This document shows, in pieces, positions 7,949 through 17,628 of a DNA stretch of 64,000 nt (positions are counted from its first letter, which is position 1; every line of letters begins with the position of its first letter). The stretch is from Leptospira ilyithenensis (GTDB lineage: Bacteria > Spirochaetota > Leptospiria > Leptospirales > Leptospiraceae). Location of the stretch: the NCBI RefSeq assembly GCF_004771005.1, contig NZ_RQHV01000062.1:1-64000 (forward strand). Reading direction: 5' to 3'. Under the pieces are notes generated by a model. That model had not been told where the DNA came from, did no database searches, and was given only the letters and a program-made list of their open reading frames with translations. Position numbers and translations under genes: made by a program.

Positions 7949-8884
7949 ATGAAAGGATTCGGCATTTTTCTTTTTTCCTTCCTTATCGTTTATTCCTGTT
8001 CCGCACCGAATAAAAACCCTACAACCGATCCTTATAGTTTGGAAACCTTGAGTTTCCTGGAAGAGGTGCTTTTGGATGTCTGGGAAAGTGCGGATTCAAG
8101 GGAAGACGCTTTGTCCCGCTTAAGGTATGTTTGCCGAAACAAGGACACCGATGACGGATATCTATGTTACACCTGGGGACTTTTGGAATACAGGCGCGGA
8201 AATTTCAGTGAAAGTTATACAGCTTTCAAAAAGGCTTTGGAAAAAAATCCTGACGACACTCTTTATAAAAACATGCTCCGTCTTTCCGCCGAAAGTTCGA
8301 ATAACCTGGAAGATATGAGTCAGACTTTCGAAGAAGGGAAAACCTTGGCGGCGTATTCGAAAGCGATTCGGTCTTGCGGAGAAGAATATAGGCACAAGGA
8401 CGCTTTTCCTTCCGTTTTATTTCTCGCAAAAGAAGGCCATTTAACAAAGGATATGCTTCGAAAAGGAGTATTTGCCGAATGTTATCTTTCTTTTTCCGAA
8501 CCGGAAAAATCGGAAATTCTACCTTATATCAAAACCGCCCGTTCCATTTATTCGGACAGATTGCTCAGCGATCAGGTGAAAACGGATCCTTTCTCCCGGG
8601 TTTGGGACACAGGCGCCTATCACAAAGGCGGAGAGACAAAAGAAGGAACTGTTTCAAATCATCCTCTTACCGAGGCATGGCGTAAGCTTCGTTTGGCGGC
8701 CGGAACAGGCAATGAAAACGGGGCGCGGGATGCGTTGAAACATTTTTTAAATGAGATCCAGATTCTTAAGAAGAAAGGTAAAAAAGAAACGGATCTATGT
8801 CTTGCTTTGGAAAGGTCCGCAAAACTCTTGATAGATCAGGATCCTGTTTATTCTAAGATCCGGTTTCTTTCGAAAGAATTTTAA
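7949..8884 (+). CDS. TPR-containing lipoprotein
   Basis: A protein of 311 residues read from the ATG at 7949. This start is chosen because MKGFGIFLFSFLIVYSC forms a complete lipoprotein signal with the cysteine at residue 17. The frame is open further upstream but would run into the divergent protease gene. Residues about 70-110 (LLEYRRGNFSESYTAFKKAL) form a clear tetratricopeptide repeat, a protein-interaction fold. No catalytic motif is visible and I cannot name a function. The 3' end overlaps the convergent pdxJ gene by 32 bp. It is probably exposed on the periplasmic face of a membrane. Confidence 0.75.
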   Translation: MKGFGIFLFSFLIVYSCSAPNKNPTTDPYSLETLSFLEEVLLDVWESADSREDALSRLRYVCRNKDTDDGYLCYTWGLLEYRRGNFSESYTAFKKALEKNPDDTLYKNMLRLSAESSNNLEDMSQTFEEGKTLAAYSKAIRSCGEEYRHKDAFPSVLFLAKEGHLTKDMLRKGVFAECYLSFSEPEKSEILPYIKTARSIYSDRLLSDQVKTDPFSRVWDTGAYHKGGETKEGTVSNHPLTEAWRKLRLAAGTGNENGARDALKHFLNEIQILKKKGKKETDLCLALERSAKLLIDQDPVYSKIRFLSKEF

Positions 8885-9620
8885 GATAGGATTTTACCGT
8901 TTTTTCCATTCCGTCCACAAGACTTTGTGCTACCAATCTGTGTCCGATGGATACTTCCGCAAGATGGGGGAGATGGGAAAATAATTTTAAATTGTTTGTG
9001 TCCAGATCGTGTCCTGCATTGATCCCAAGACCTAGTTTGTATGCGGCTTCTGCAGCATTTTCGTATTCTTTATAATATACTTTTCCGGCTTCTTCCGATT
9101 GATCGTAGGCATGGGCAAAAGGGCCTGTATAAAATTCAATCCTGTCGGCACCGATTCCCTTTGCGGTTTTGTATTGGGAAGAATCAGTATCCATAAACAA
9201 GGAAACTCTGATTTTTTCCTTATGAAACTTTTCAATAATCGGCGCTAAACGATCGACTTCCGATTTGTTTTTCAAATTAAAACCGTGATCGGATGTGATT
9301 TCCCCCGGACGGACCGGAACGAGTGTTGCCTGGTCCGGTTTGGCTTCCAGAACCAATTTCACAAAACGTTCGCTAGGTTCTCCTTCTATATTGAATTCTC
9401 TGTGAAACGAAGCGTTTCGATTGTAATTCAAAAGGAAGATTTGAAGAGAGAAAACGTCTTCCGTTGTAATATGCCTTTGGTCTTCTCTCGGGTGGACCGT
9501 GATCCCGTGCGCTCCCGCATTCAGGATCAATTCGGAAAAATGCACTACATCGGGAATATCTCCACCTCGGGAGTTGCGTAGAGTGGCGATCTTGTTTACG
9601 TTTACACTTAATTGAGCCAT
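8853..9620 (-). CDS. pdxJ: Pyridoxine 5'-phosphate synthase
   Basis: A protein of 255 residues, close to the family norm. PdxJ condenses 1-deoxyxylulose 5-phosphate with 3-amino-2-oxopropyl phosphate to make pyridoxine 5'-phosphate, the last step of the DXP-dependent vitamin B6 route. Family signatures are visible: the N-terminal [15 protein letters not shown], the phosphate-binding [32 protein letters not shown] and NAGHDLD. A small TIM-barrel length without extra domains fits. It is a single gene with no operon partner: the upstream neighbour is divergent and the downstream one convergent. Confidence 0.96.
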   Translation of the reverse strand: MAQLSVNVNKIATLRNSRGGDIPDVVHFSELILNAGAHGITVHPREDQRHITTEDVFSLQIFLLNYNRNASFHREFNIEGEPSERFVKLVLEAKPDQATLVPVRPGEITSDHGFNLKNKSEVDRLAPIIEKFHKEKIRVSLFMDTDSSQYKTAKGIGADRIEFYTGPFAHAYDQSEEAGKVYYKEYENAAEAAYKLGLGINAGHDLDTNNLKLFSHLPHLAEVSIGHRLVAQSLVDGMEKTVKSYLKILSKETGS

Positions 9621-9692
9621 AATAAAAAAAATACTTTCCTATTATTTTTATCCAGGAGAAAAACGTCAAATTTCAAAAAGGTTGTCCCAGAG

Positions 9693-10214
9693 ATGGGGTC
9701 TCCGAAGATCGTCAAAAGAACTCCTATGGTAGCAAAGAAAGCAGTTAAAAAGTCAGCCCCTCCACCGAAGAAAAAAGCTCCGGTAAAGGCATCCAAGGAT
9801 GTTAAACCCGCTAAAAAAAAGGAAGAGAAACCAAAATCTCCTCCTAAGGCTGGTTCCGCAAAACCCTTGTCCAAGCCCAAACCGACAGCAATAAAAGAGA
9901 AACCAGTAGTAGCTCCGGTAAAAGTATCTAAAGCGGAACTTGCTGCCAATGGCCCGCTTGGTAAAAAATTTACATGTTATTCTTGTTCTACTAAATTTTA
10001 CGATCTGAACAAACCTGAAAAAAAATGTCCTAAATGCGGTGCCGATCAGTTGGCAAAACCAGCGATCAAATCGCGTATGGCCGCAATTCGTCAGAGCGAG
10101 TATGATGTTGAGGATGAAGAAGATCCGGTAGTCGAAGAAGAACTTCTGGAAGAAACTGAGGAACTGGAAGAAGCGGAAGATGACACTCCTGCCGCAGAAG
10201 AAGAGGAAGCTTAA
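9693..10214 (+). CDS. FYDLN-acid family protein (basic tail, zinc ribbon, acidic tail)
   Basis: A protein of 173 residues read from the ATG at 9693; the in-frame ATG at 9612 would overlap the divergent pdxJ start and is less likely. The first 75 residues are lysine, proline and alanine rich. A compact zinc ribbon follows ([12 protein letters not shown], then CPKCGAD), containing the FYDLN motif that names the family. The C-terminus is almost wholly acidic, with runs of glutamate. The opposite charge of the two tails suggests it binds nucleic acid or basic proteins, but the role of this family is not known. It may interact with RNA or the ribosome; that is a guess. Confidence 0.78.
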   Translation: MGSPKIVKRTPMVAKKAVKKSAPPPKKKAPVKASKDVKPAKKKEEKPKSPPKAGSAKPLSKPKPTAIKEKPVVAPVKVSKAELAANGPLGKKFTCYSCSTKFYDLNKPEKKCPKCGADQLAKPAIKSRMAAIRQSEYDVEDEEDPVVEEELLEETEELEEAEDDTPAAEEEEA

Positions 10215-10331
10215 AAAGTTTTTTACGATTGGAAAAAGGAAGGGGAATTTTTTCCTTCCCTGAATCTTTTCCCATTTTGTTTTTCCTACTTCGTATCCTT
10301 TTGTTCCTCCCGCAATGGAATTTTTCAAAAC

Positions 10332-11219
10332 ATGATCCTACCCATTCTTGCCGGTCCAACCGGTTCCGGCAAAACCTCTCTTACCGGGAGCTTAGACCCC
10401 AATCGATTTGAAGTTGTATCTTTTGATTCCCGGCAGGTGTATTCGGAACTTGCCGTAGGTACCACATCTCCCACAAAAGAAGAAAGAGATCATATCCCTC
10501 ATTGGGTTGTAGGGATTTTAACGGCAGATAAATCTCCCAATGCCAAACAGTATTCCACTTGGGCAAGAGATGCGATTCTTTCCATTTGGAACAAAAACAA
10601 AACTCCCTTTCTTGTTTGCGGGACAGGATTTTATTTACGCGCATTTTTGATGGGAATGTTTCCCGTACCAAATGTACCCCAAGATACAAAAGATTTTGCG
10701 CAAAACCTACCGCTTTCGGAAGCGGTTCTGCTTCTCAAAGAAAAGGATCCGAAAGCATTTCGTAATATTTCAGAAACGGATGGATATCGGATTCGCAGGG
10801 CTTTGGAAGTTGTACTCACAGGTGTTCTTTGGTCTGAAGTTTCCAGTCGAACCACCGGGGGATTTTTGGAAGAATTTCCCGATCTGAAACCGAAAGCAGT
10901 TTGGTTGGATTGGCCTCGTGCAGATTTATATGCCCGCATTGAAACGAGAGTTCCCGGTCTATTGAAGGACGGGATGTTGGAAGAGAGTAAATTGGTTTTG
11001 GAAAAATATGGTCCCGACTGTCCCGGCCTACATTCTTTGGGATACAATTTTGCGCTTGATTTCTTGTATGGAAAAATCGATTTTAATACATTGCTTGAAC
11101 GTTTGGCACAATCTCATAGAAATTATGCCAAAAGACAGATCACATGGTTTCGAAAAGATCCACTTCTCGTTCCTATGTCCTGGGATTCGGCGTTCAAGGA
11201 ATTTACAAAAATAGATTAA
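10332..11219 (+). CDS. miaA: tRNA dimethylallyltransferase
   Basis: A protein of 295 residues. MiaA transfers a dimethylallyl group to N6 of A37 in tRNAs reading codons that begin with U. The P-loop GPTGSGKT is at residues 8-15, followed by SFDSRQVY (the family's DSxQvY), the GTGFYLRAF segment and, near the C-terminus, [18 protein letters not shown], which contacts tRNA. It is slightly shorter than the enterobacterial enzyme. It is followed after 28 bp by hfq, the same gene order as in Escherichia coli, so the two are probably cotranscribed. Confidence 0.95.
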   Translation: MILPILAGPTGSGKTSLTGSLDPNRFEVVSFDSRQVYSELAVGTTSPTKEERDHIPHWVVGILTADKSPNAKQYSTWARDAILSIWNKNKTPFLVCGTGFYLRAFLMGMFPVPNVPQDTKDFAQNLPLSEAVLLLKEKDPKAFRNISETDGYRIRRALEVVLTGVLWSEVSSRTTGGFLEEFPDLKPKAVWLDWPRADLYARIETRVPGLLKDGMLEESKLVLEKYGPDCPGLHSLGYNFALDFLYGKIDFNTLLERLAQSHRNYAKRQITWFRKDPLLVPMSWDSAFKEFTKID

Positions 11220-11247
11220 AAATATAGAAACCACTCGGGAATTTCCT

Positions 11248-11499
11248 ATGTCTGCAAAAAACAACATCCAAGACCAACTTCTCAATACTGCTCGAAAGGA
11301 AAAAATCGATCTCACAATTTATCTGTTAAACGGGGTTCCGCTCAAAGGTAAGGTAGTGAGTTTCGATAACTTTACAATTGTCTTGGAAAATGATAACAAA
11401 CAAAGCTTAGTTTATAAACACGCCATTTCCACCATCATCCCGGCAAAGCCGATCAAACTACATTCGGAAGACGCACCGAAGGATGCTCCCGCTACATAA
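11248..11499 (+). CDS. hfq: RNA chaperone Hfq
   Basis: A protein of 83 residues with the two Sm motifs of Hfq. [29 protein letters not shown] is the N-terminal helix and Sm1; [15 protein letters not shown] is Sm2, with YKHAIST matching the family's proximal-face YKHA signature. It should form a ring hexamer that pairs small RNAs with mRNAs. The acidic C-terminal tail is short. It sits downstream of miaA as in many bacteria. The stop codon lies inside the loop of a strong hairpin at 11483-11507, so the terminator begins within the coding sequence. Confidence 0.96.
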   Translation: MSAKNNIQDQLLNTARKEKIDLTIYLLNGVPLKGKVVSFDNFTIVLENDNKQSLVYKHAISTIIPAKPIKLHSEDAPKDAPAT

Positions 11500-11516
11500 G
11501 GGAGCATTTCTTGTTT
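11483..11516 (+). terminator. Intrinsic terminator overlapping the hfq stop
   Basis: ATGCTCCC (11483-11490) pairs with GGGAGCAT (11500-11507) around a 9-nt loop that contains the hfq TAA (11497-11499). A T-rich tract, TTCTTGTTTT, follows. Confidence 0.75.
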
Positions 11517-11564
11517 TCCTTTTCCCACTCTCTTAAAACTTGGTAACTAGCGGATATTTGAAAT

Positions 11565-12635
11565 ATGGCAAAGTTACCAAAAGAGTTACCTGTTGTTTTG
11601 ATTATGGCGGGGGGAAAGGGAGAACGGTTTTGGCCCAGATCCCGTACTAATTCCCCGAAACAACTACAGAAAGTTTACTCCAATAAAACATTATTGAAAG
11701 AGACGATTGATCGGGCTCTTACAATCACGAGCCAGGATCGCATTTATATTGGAACCAATTCCAATTTGAAAAACGAAATCTTGAAAAAAGATCCGAAGTT
11801 TCCTTCCGCTAACTTTATCATCGAACCCGAAGGCAAAAATACCGCGCCGATCATCGCCTTATCCGCATTATATTTTCAAAAGAAATATGGAAACCCGAAC
11901 CTAATCGTTTTATCTGCAGACGCGTTTATCGATCCTATCAAAGAATTTGCCAAGACCATCGAACAGGCATTATTTGAGACGGAACACGGCTTGGTTCTAT
12001 TGGGTGTAAAACCCAACCGTCCCGAAGTGGGTTACGGTTATATCAGTGCGGGAAAACCGACTGATGTCGGATACCAGGTGAAAGCTTTTTTCGAAAAACC
12101 GGATTTTAAGACTGCGCTAAAATACATCAAAAAAAAGGATTTTTACTGGAACCCCGGGATTTTTCTTTTTCGGGTGAAAACCATTTTGGAAGAGTTTGAA
12201 AGACATGCTCCTTCCCTGTTACAACCGTTAAAGAATGGATTTCCTTTTAAAAATTTCGGAGATTTGAAAAACGCATTTTCCCTTTTGCCGAGCGAAGCGA
12301 TTGATACTGCCATTATGGAAAGATCCAATCGGATCCGAATGGTAGAGGCAAGTTTCAATTGGGATGATGTCGGATCTTGGATTTCTTTGGAAAGAATCCT
12401 TCCCGGTGATGCAGGGAAAAATCGCCATCAAGGAAAAGAAGTCATCTATCACAAATCTTCAGGGAACATCTCTTCCGTCTCCAAAGACCTCATTGCCTTT
12501 TTGGGAGTGAATGATTTGATTGTCGTAGAAGAGCCGGATGTTATTTTTGTTTCTTCAAGAGAAGGTATTGGAGAGATCAAATCGATGCTCTCTTCTATGC
12601 GTAAAAATAAACATTTACAAAAGTACCTCGATTAG
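11565..12635 (+). CDS. manC: Mannose-1-phosphate guanylyltransferase
   Basis: A protein of 356 residues: a nucleotidyltransferase-fold enzyme expected to make GDP-mannose from GTP and mannose 1-phosphate for surface polysaccharide. Visible signatures are [13 protein letters not shown] at residues 15-27 (nucleotide loop), [40 protein letters not shown] and NWDDVGSW. The length matches the monofunctional form; the C-terminal cupin isomerase domain of bifunctional ManC/AlgA is absent. Some authors would call this type manB or rfbM, so the symbol is less certain than the activity. Neighbouring genes give no polysaccharide locus. Confidence 0.88.
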   Translation: MAKLPKELPVVLIMAGGKGERFWPRSRTNSPKQLQKVYSNKTLLKETIDRALTITSQDRIYIGTNSNLKNEILKKDPKFPSANFIIEPEGKNTAPIIALSALYFQKKYGNPNLIVLSADAFIDPIKEFAKTIEQALFETEHGLVLLGVKPNRPEVGYGYISAGKPTDVGYQVKAFFEKPDFKTALKYIKKKDFYWNPGIFLFRVKTILEEFERHAPSLLQPLKNGFPFKNFGDLKNAFSLLPSEAIDTAIMERSNRIRMVEASFNWDDVGSWISLERILPGDAGKNRHQGKEVIYHKSSGNISSVSKDLIAFLGVNDLIVVEEPDVIFVSSREGIGEIKSMLSSMRKNKHLQKYLD

Positions 12636-12671
12636 AATTTTGACTTAAACGGCTTATATAAGGAGGAAGGA

Positions 12672-12764
12672 ATGCCTTCCGGAAAAAAGAGAAAGCGTAG
12701 AAAAATCGCAACCCACAAACGTAAGAAAAAAAGAAGAGCCAACCGCCACAAAAAGAAGAAATAA
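12672..12764 (+). CDS. 30-residue basic AURKAIP1/COX24-type protein
   Basis: A very short gene, ATG at 12672 to TAA at 12762, with a strong Shine-Dalgarno (AAGGAGGAAGG) ending just before the start. The product begins MPSGKKRKRRKIATHKRKK and ends RRANRHKKKK; nearly two thirds of its residues are Lys or Arg. This composition and the KKRKRRKI..HKRKK pattern match the small bacterial proteins annotated with the AURKAIP1/COX24 domain, relatives of mitochondrial ribosomal protein mS38 and of the actinobacterial small-subunit protein bS22. It probably binds ribosomal RNA. The family assignment is from memory of the pattern. Confidence 0.72.
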   Translation: MPSGKKRKRRKIATHKRKKKRRANRHKKKK

Positions 12765-12805
12765 TCTTCCTTCAGTGACTTTCTATTTCCTCCGATACAT
12801 CTTTT

Positions 12806-13537
12806 ATGAAGCATGTTTGGAGGAAACAGAAACCCCGCACACCGGGATTCACCCGAGCCTATACGATGGAAACTCCTCTCGGAGATATCTTAGAGGCAGA
12901 GTTTAACTTTCACGAAAGACTTGTTAGGTTAGCGGTTGAAATTAAAGAAGAAAAAGGCAGGATGTATTCCTCTACAGTCCGGAATGGAATTGTACTCCAG
13001 GAAAAGGATATATCCTCCGGCAGAGCTTATCCGGTATTTAGAAAGCTCTGGCCTTTCCGAGATTATTTTTCCTCACTCCCGGACAACGACCTTCTTTTAT
13101 CCGTAGGTGGTTGTTATGATATATTCCCACCAGTCCAACAGGAATACCAGGACCGAAGGTTCGATTCAGGTAGAGATTCCTCTTTTCCCCGTTCCAGTCG
13201 CTATGATTCCGTATTTGGGATTGTAAGAGAGACCCGCTTCCAGAGATGGAAGAGAAGACGCAGAGAGGAAATAGAGGCCCGTGGTACGCTTTGGGAGCGC
13301 TTTAAAAGGAGATTTTGGGGAGATCTGCAAGACATCAGCCTCGGCTGTGGAATCGCCTATCTGGTGTACCTATTTTACTATGATTATGTCGTATTGGGTT
13401 GGAGCTTAGCGGCTTTGGGTATGACAACTGGTCTTTTGGATTTTCTTGTCAGAAAACGTTCCGTACTTTTTACAAAAGTGTTGTCATTTCTTTCACTTGG
13501 GTCATATTTTTTCTATACTGGTTACGTCTACTTCTAA
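12806..13537 (+). CDS. Membrane protein of unknown function
   Basis: A protein of 243 residues that I do not recognise. The first 170 residues are hydrophilic and arginine rich, with a very basic stretch (FQRWKRRRREEIEAR) before the membrane part. The last 70 residues form two or three hydrophobic segments (ISLGCGIAYLVYLFYYDYVV, then LAALGMTTGLLDFLV, then FLSLGSYFFYTGYVYF). The N-terminal two thirds should face the cytoplasm by the positive-inside rule. It is followed after 21 bp by cheW in the same direction, which may be chance. Confidence 0.6.
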   Translation: MKHVWRKQKPRTPGFTRAYTMETPLGDILEAEFNFHERLVRLAVEIKEEKGRMYSSTVRNGIVLQEKDISSGRAYPVFRKLWPFRDYFSSLPDNDLLLSVGGCYDIFPPVQQEYQDRRFDSGRDSSFPRSSRYDSVFGIVRETRFQRWKRRRREEIEARGTLWERFKRRFWGDLQDISLGCGIAYLVYLFYYDYVVLGWSLAALGMTTGLLDFLVRKRSVLFTKVLSFLSLGSYFFYTGYVYF

Positions 13538-13558
13538 GATCGTATCCGATAGAACCCA

Positions 13559-14038
13559 ATGGCAAAAGAATCGTCTAACAACAATCAGTTTATCCATGAA
13601 CAGTACATCATATTCAATTTAGGTGAAGAAGAATACGCCATTCCCATCACCATTGTGGAAGAGATTGTAAAAATCACAAATCTCATCCGAGTTCCCCAGT
13701 CCAAAACCTACTTTGCCGGTATCATGGACATCCGGGGAAAAGTCGTTCGAATGATCGACCTTGCCAAACGATTGAACATCAAAACTGGCCAGGAGACTTT
13801 GATTGAAAGAGCTATTGTCATCAATTTGGGTGGAAAATCAGTCGGTGTTATCGTGGACAAAGTGTCTCATGTGGTACATTTTCCCGCAAACCAGGTGGAC
13901 CCACCGCCTCCTTCCGTAAAAGGGATTTCTTCCCGCTACATCACCGGAGTAGGAAAAAAGGACAATCGGTTCATAATTTTGATCGATATCGAAAAAATTC
14001 TCACAGTAGAGGAAATTTCAGAAATGGCAGTTGTCTAA
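13559..14038 (+). CDS. cheW: CheW-like chemotaxis coupling protein
   Basis: A protein of 159 residues made of one CheW domain. It starts [23 protein letters not shown] and contains the conserved [19 protein letters not shown] and the later [11 protein letters not shown] and [11 protein letters not shown] strands. CheW links chemoreceptors to the kinase CheA at the membrane. No cheA, receptor or other chemotaxis gene is nearby, so it may serve a separate signalling array. The next gene (PhoU-like) begins 15 bp downstream, and the two are probably cotranscribed. Confidence 0.92.
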   Translation: MAKESSNNNQFIHEQYIIFNLGEEEYAIPITIVEEIVKITNLIRVPQSKTYFAGIMDIRGKVVRMIDLAKRLNIKTGQETLIERAIVINLGGKSVGVIVDKVSHVVHFPANQVDPPPPSVKGISSRYITGVGKKDNRFIILIDIEKILTVEEISEMAVV

Positions 14039-14053
14039 TACCTTTGGCAAGCC

Positions 14054-14791
14054 ATGATGATTTCCAAATTTTACTACCTTAGAAAAAATCTTCATTCGAT
14101 GGCCGAACTTGTGCTCGAACAAGTCATCATGTTAGGTGAAGCTTTGGAAAACGACGATTACGATCTCGCCAACCGGATCGTAGAGCGTGACGATCGTATA
14201 GATGATTTGGAAAAGGAAAATGACAATCTTTCCCAAAACGCAATCCTCGAAGCCATTACCAACCGGAATATTCTGGGAATGGGAAATGTAGACAATGATA
14301 TCGTTTTAAAAAAAGACCCTCTTCGGTTCGCACTCTCCGCCATTCGTATCACGCGAAATATGGAAAGGATGGGAGACCAAGTGGTGAATTGCGCGGAAGT
14401 ATTCCGATACAAAACCATTCGCAAGACCTTGTTCAAAAAAGAAGAGCCGATGACATTGATTCTTGCCCGGGTAACCACTCTTGCCGGAATGGCGATCGAG
14501 TCCCTTGTTGAAGAAAAAGAAAGGTTTATGGGCAGCGTCAATACCATCGAAGAAGAGTTAAACGGACTTTGCGATCAGGCATTCAAAAAATACAGAGACG
14601 CTCAAGATATGGACAAAGTGGAATTTGCGGATCTTTACCGCATCATTCTTGCCATGGAGCGATTGGGAGATTATGCCGTGAATATTGCCGAAGAATTGGT
14701 CCGTTTGAATACCGGAAAGGATATCCGTCATTTGGGGAACGAAATCCAAAGTCCGACGTCTGTCAGTTATGCGGTAGATCGTTCTGGTTAG
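14054..14791 (+). CDS. PhoU-domain protein
   Basis: A protein of 245 residues, almost wholly helical, with two PhoU repeats. The first includes [24 protein letters not shown] and then [23 protein letters not shown]; the second includes [26 protein letters not shown]. The E/DxxxD metal-binding patches of PhoU are visible in both (RMGDQ, RLGDY). PhoU proteins control phosphate uptake and the Pho regulon, but no pst or pho genes are here, so the partner is unknown. The 3' end overlaps the convergent nucleotidyltransferase-like gene by 29 bp. Confidence 0.85.
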   Translation: MMISKFYYLRKNLHSMAELVLEQVIMLGEALENDDYDLANRIVERDDRIDDLEKENDNLSQNAILEAITNRNILGMGNVDNDIVLKKDPLRFALSAIRITRNMERMGDQVVNCAEVFRYKTIRKTLFKKEEPMTLILARVTTLAGMAIESLVEEKERFMGSVNTIEEELNGLCDQAFKKYRDAQDMDKVEFADLYRIILAMERLGDYAVNIAEELVRLNTGKDIRHLGNEIQSPTSVSYAVDRSG

Positions 14792-15527
14792 ATTGATTCG
14801 CGTTCAGATATTCGTTTAATTCCTGCTGGAGCCCTTCGGGCAAATGAAGTCCTTTGCTCAGGATTCTTTCATTGTACTTATTAAAAGATAAAATATGTTG
14901 GTTGGTATGGAGATAACCGATGAGTGCCTCCGATGCCCAAGGAATGATTTCTTGTAAGAAGTCGGGATTCTCTTCCAATTCGTCGCAATAGTGTATGAAA
15001 AGCGGTCGGTTGACAGGTCTTCCTATATTTCGATAAAACAAAAGACAATATAGGGCTTCGTCACCAAGCACTTGTTCTATTCTGATTCTTTCTTCCACAT
15101 ATTTCAAGTTGATGGAATCCAAATAATCGATATTGAACGTTTCGGGCTGCAATCGTTTTAATACGAATTTGGAAATCTCCTGTTTGACAAATGTCAGATT
15201 CGCACAATGAGGGGGACAATTGGAATGATCTTTGTGGAGATCGCATTCTATAAATAAAATGCAATCCACATCGGAAGTGGGCTCCACAATTCCGAAATTG
15301 ATCGAACCCAAGATTTCGAGAGCTACTTCATACCCTTTTCGGGAAAGTTCTTGGGTGGCGAGACGGAATGCTTGCATTCGCTTGAGTGCATATTTCGTAT
15401 CGTAATTACGATATTTGTTTTTTAGAACCAGGTAACGCTCTACGATGTTCTGCGCCATGACCATCATTAGGAAGGGGGGTCTTCTTCCATGACAACCCTT
15501 TTCGATTATATGATTTTCTTTTTTCAC
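14763..15527 (-). CDS. Nucleotidyltransferase-fold protein
   Basis: A protein of up to 254 residues from a GTG at 15527; in-frame ATGs at 15467, 15464 and 15458 are alternatives, and the last (MAQNIVERY) gives a natural N-terminus. [19 protein letters not shown] matches the DNA polymerase beta-type nucleotidyltransferase signature: GS followed by DxD, the metal-binding aspartates. A possible metal site is the [14 protein letters not shown] stretch that follows, with Cys and His residues. The substrate cannot be inferred. It stands alone, convergent with the PhoU-like gene. Confidence 0.62.
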   Translation of the reverse strand: MKKENHIIEKGCHGRRPPFLMMVMAQNIVERYLVLKNKYRNYDTKYALKRMQAFRLATQELSRKGYEVALEILGSINFGIVEPTSDVDCILFIECDLHKDHSNCPPHCANLTFVKQEISKFVLKRLQPETFNIDYLDSINLKYVEERIRIEQVLGDEALYCLLFYRNIGRPVNRPLFIHYCDELEENPDFLQEIIPWASEALIGYLHTNQHILSFNKYNERILSKGLHLPEGLQQELNEYLNANQSNQNDLPHN

Positions 15528-15564
15528 CGATAGGTATAGAGTAGGAATCCTTAGAAAAGAAAAA

Positions 15565-17628
15565 ATGGAAAGAAGTCATGAAAAGAAAGAAACCGGTAAA
15601 AAGGGAAATGGATTTCTGACGGGAAAACTGTTCTTTCTCACTGTGATTTTTCTGTTTTCCGTTTTGCCTTTGATTTCAGGGGAAGAAGATCGGCGTAATC
15701 CTCTTCAGGGACTTTATCTCAGTCCTTTGCAGGTGATTTCCGTAGAGGAGTTGGGCCAATTGGATTCGGAAAAACGAATCCCGATTGATGAGGATTCCGG
15801 GATTGCACTTCGCCCTCCGGACGCGGCTCCGATAGGAACCGACCCGGCTGTTGCCGATCCGAATGCCACAACTGTGATTGAACCTCCCGTTGCAGAGGAT
15901 TCTTCCGTTGAAACTGGTCCCAAAAGTTTGGATACCAAGATCCGGGAAGGGGAAGGATTACTCAAAAGATACTACAGTCAGTTTATAGAAGAAAAGCGGA
16001 TTTGGGAAGATAGAGAAAGGGGGAATGTATATTCTTCCCGGTCGGATCAAAATGATATCCGCCTTCTTCTCTGGCAAAATACTCATAAACTTTCGGAAAC
16101 ATTGGTAGTGAAAGATTCTCCAGTTTTGTACGAACTTCACACACGTATGGCAAGACTCTATACCGAGAAAGAAAAATACGCACCTGCTCTCAGACATTAC
16201 ATTGCGGCATTTCGATATCACCCTTTGGATCCGTCGGAAGAAAGATTTAGACAAGGGGAATGGCAAAAGGAAGATTATAAATCCTTATTTGCTCCGTCTG
16301 CAAAAGAACACCAAAGGATTTGGGAAACAAAAGACAAAGCGGAAAAAGATTGGAAACAGGCAAAGGATGACAAACACTCTGTACTTGCCGATTTGGCCCG
16401 GACCAAAAGACCTCTTTCCGAAATTTTGGCAGAAGAAAAAAGACAGGATGAAATTATAAAAAACAGATCCAGTACTTTGCAAACCGCTTCCAAAAACTAC
16501 GACGATTCATTTAAGTCCCGTTATGCTGCGTATCTCCTGGGAAAACAACAATCAGATTCCAAAACTTTTTATGATATGGCGAATGTCGTGAAAAAGATAG
16601 AAGATGATAATAAGGAAAGGCTGAAGATTGTAAACAAACTGGGAGTCGCGGGAAAAGGGATTTATGTTTTGTTCGATTATAAAAGAAATACGGATTTTTT
16701 CGCTTACGAATTGCTTTTAGAAAAAGCGTATTCCCAATGGCAGGAAAATCCGCAGGTGATTTTGGATGTGGCGGAACAATACCGCCAAGACGGTAAAAAA
16801 GAGAAAGCGATCGACTTTTATGAAAAATACCTGGGACTCATTGAAAAACAGAATCCTCAGGACGAAGCCGGAAAAGAAAGCCTGACAAAGACATACTTGC
16901 GTTTGGCGATGCTCAATGCGGACATAAAAAGAAAGGTAATCGCAAGCGGTTATTATGAAAAATACTTTCTTGGTTCGCAGGATAACCCGGAAAAAACAAG
17001 AGTTTCTTATGAGATGGGAGTATTCTTTGCAGGCCATATAGGCGATTTGAAAAAGTCGAGCTTATACCTAAGCTATTGGCTGGAGCGGAATAGCAAAGAT
17101 TGGAATCCCGGCTTGGATGCAAATACGAATCTTCCCGAATTAGAATCCATTGCATTTTTTTATCTGTCTAAAAAAGACAAATCGGATCGGAATCAGGAAG
17201 CTGAACGTAATAAATTGAATTTGGCTTATTCTCAATGGAAAAAATTGGAAACCTTACATATTGAAGCCGAGAAAGAACTGGAAACAATCCGCGCCCGCAA
17301 ATTAAAAATCAAAAAAGATCTCCTTGTGACTACGGAAGACGATGCGCTTTCCCAATACAGGCTTCTTGACATTCGAGTCGAAGACCAGGAAGCGGTGGTA
17401 AGGGTTCTCAAAACCAAACTGGACAAGATTCCCGTATTACAGTTGTTATTTCGTTTGGGAGTGCTTGCGGAATACAGCAAGGATTTTGAAAAAGCGGTAG
17501 GTTATTATAATTCCGTAATTGAACTCGGCGGAGAAGTTGAAATCCAGCTGGCTTTGAAAGAAAAGAAGAGAGTGGAAAGAATTTTGACTACCGGAGTGAT
17601 CTTTCCTCCTTTCAACGAGAGTATTTGA
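15565..17628 (+). CDS. Exported TPR and coiled-coil protein of unknown function
   Basis: A protein of 687 residues. A basic N-terminus and a hydrophobic segment (LFFLTVIFLFSVLPLISG) form a signal peptide or anchor, so the rest is probably periplasmic. Tetratricopeptide-like stretches are seen around RLYTEKEKYAPALRHYIAAF, VAEQYRQDGKKEKAIDFYEKYL and the C-terminal LGVLAEYSKDFEKAVGYYNSVI. Between them lie long charged helices likely to form coiled coils. A proline and acid rich linker follows the signal. No catalytic motif is visible. It overlaps the convergent lipoprotein gene by 17 bp. Confidence 0.75.
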   Translation: MERSHEKKETGKKGNGFLTGKLFFLTVIFLFSVLPLISGEEDRRNPLQGLYLSPLQVISVEELGQLDSEKRIPIDEDSGIALRPPDAAPIGTDPAVADPNATTVIEPPVAEDSSVETGPKSLDTKIREGEGLLKRYYSQFIEEKRIWEDRERGNVYSSRSDQNDIRLLLWQNTHKLSETLVVKDSPVLYELHTRMARLYTEKEKYAPALRHYIAAFRYHPLDPSEERFRQGEWQKEDYKSLFAPSAKEHQRIWETKDKAEKDWKQAKDDKHSVLADLARTKRPLSEILAEEKRQDEIIKNRSSTLQTASKNYDDSFKSRYAAYLLGKQQSDSKTFYDMANVVKKIEDDNKERLKIVNKLGVAGKGIYVLFDYKRNTDFFAYELLLEKAYSQWQENPQVILDVAEQYRQDGKKEKAIDFYEKYLGLIEKQNPQDEAGKESLTKTYLRLAMLNADIKRKVIASGYYEKYFLGSQDNPEKTRVSYEMGVFFAGHIGDLKKSSLYLSYWLERNSKDWNPGLDANTNLPELESIAFFYLSKKDKSDRNQEAERNKLNLAYSQWKKLETLHIEAEKELETIRARKLKIKKDLLVTTEDDALSQYRLLDIRVEDQEAVVRVLKTKLDKIPVLQLLFRLGVLAEYSKDFEKAVGYYNSVIELGGEVEIQLALKEKKRVERILTTGVIFPPFNESI

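Noticed and set aside
9753..10328. 191-codon phenylalanine-rich open frame on the minus strand
   Set aside because: Antisense image of the lysine- and glutamate-rich FYDLN-acid gene; low-complexity composition.
10215..10331. GGAAGG/CCTTCC inverted repeat before miaA as terminator
   Set aside because: Only a 6-bp stem with a large loop and no following T-run.
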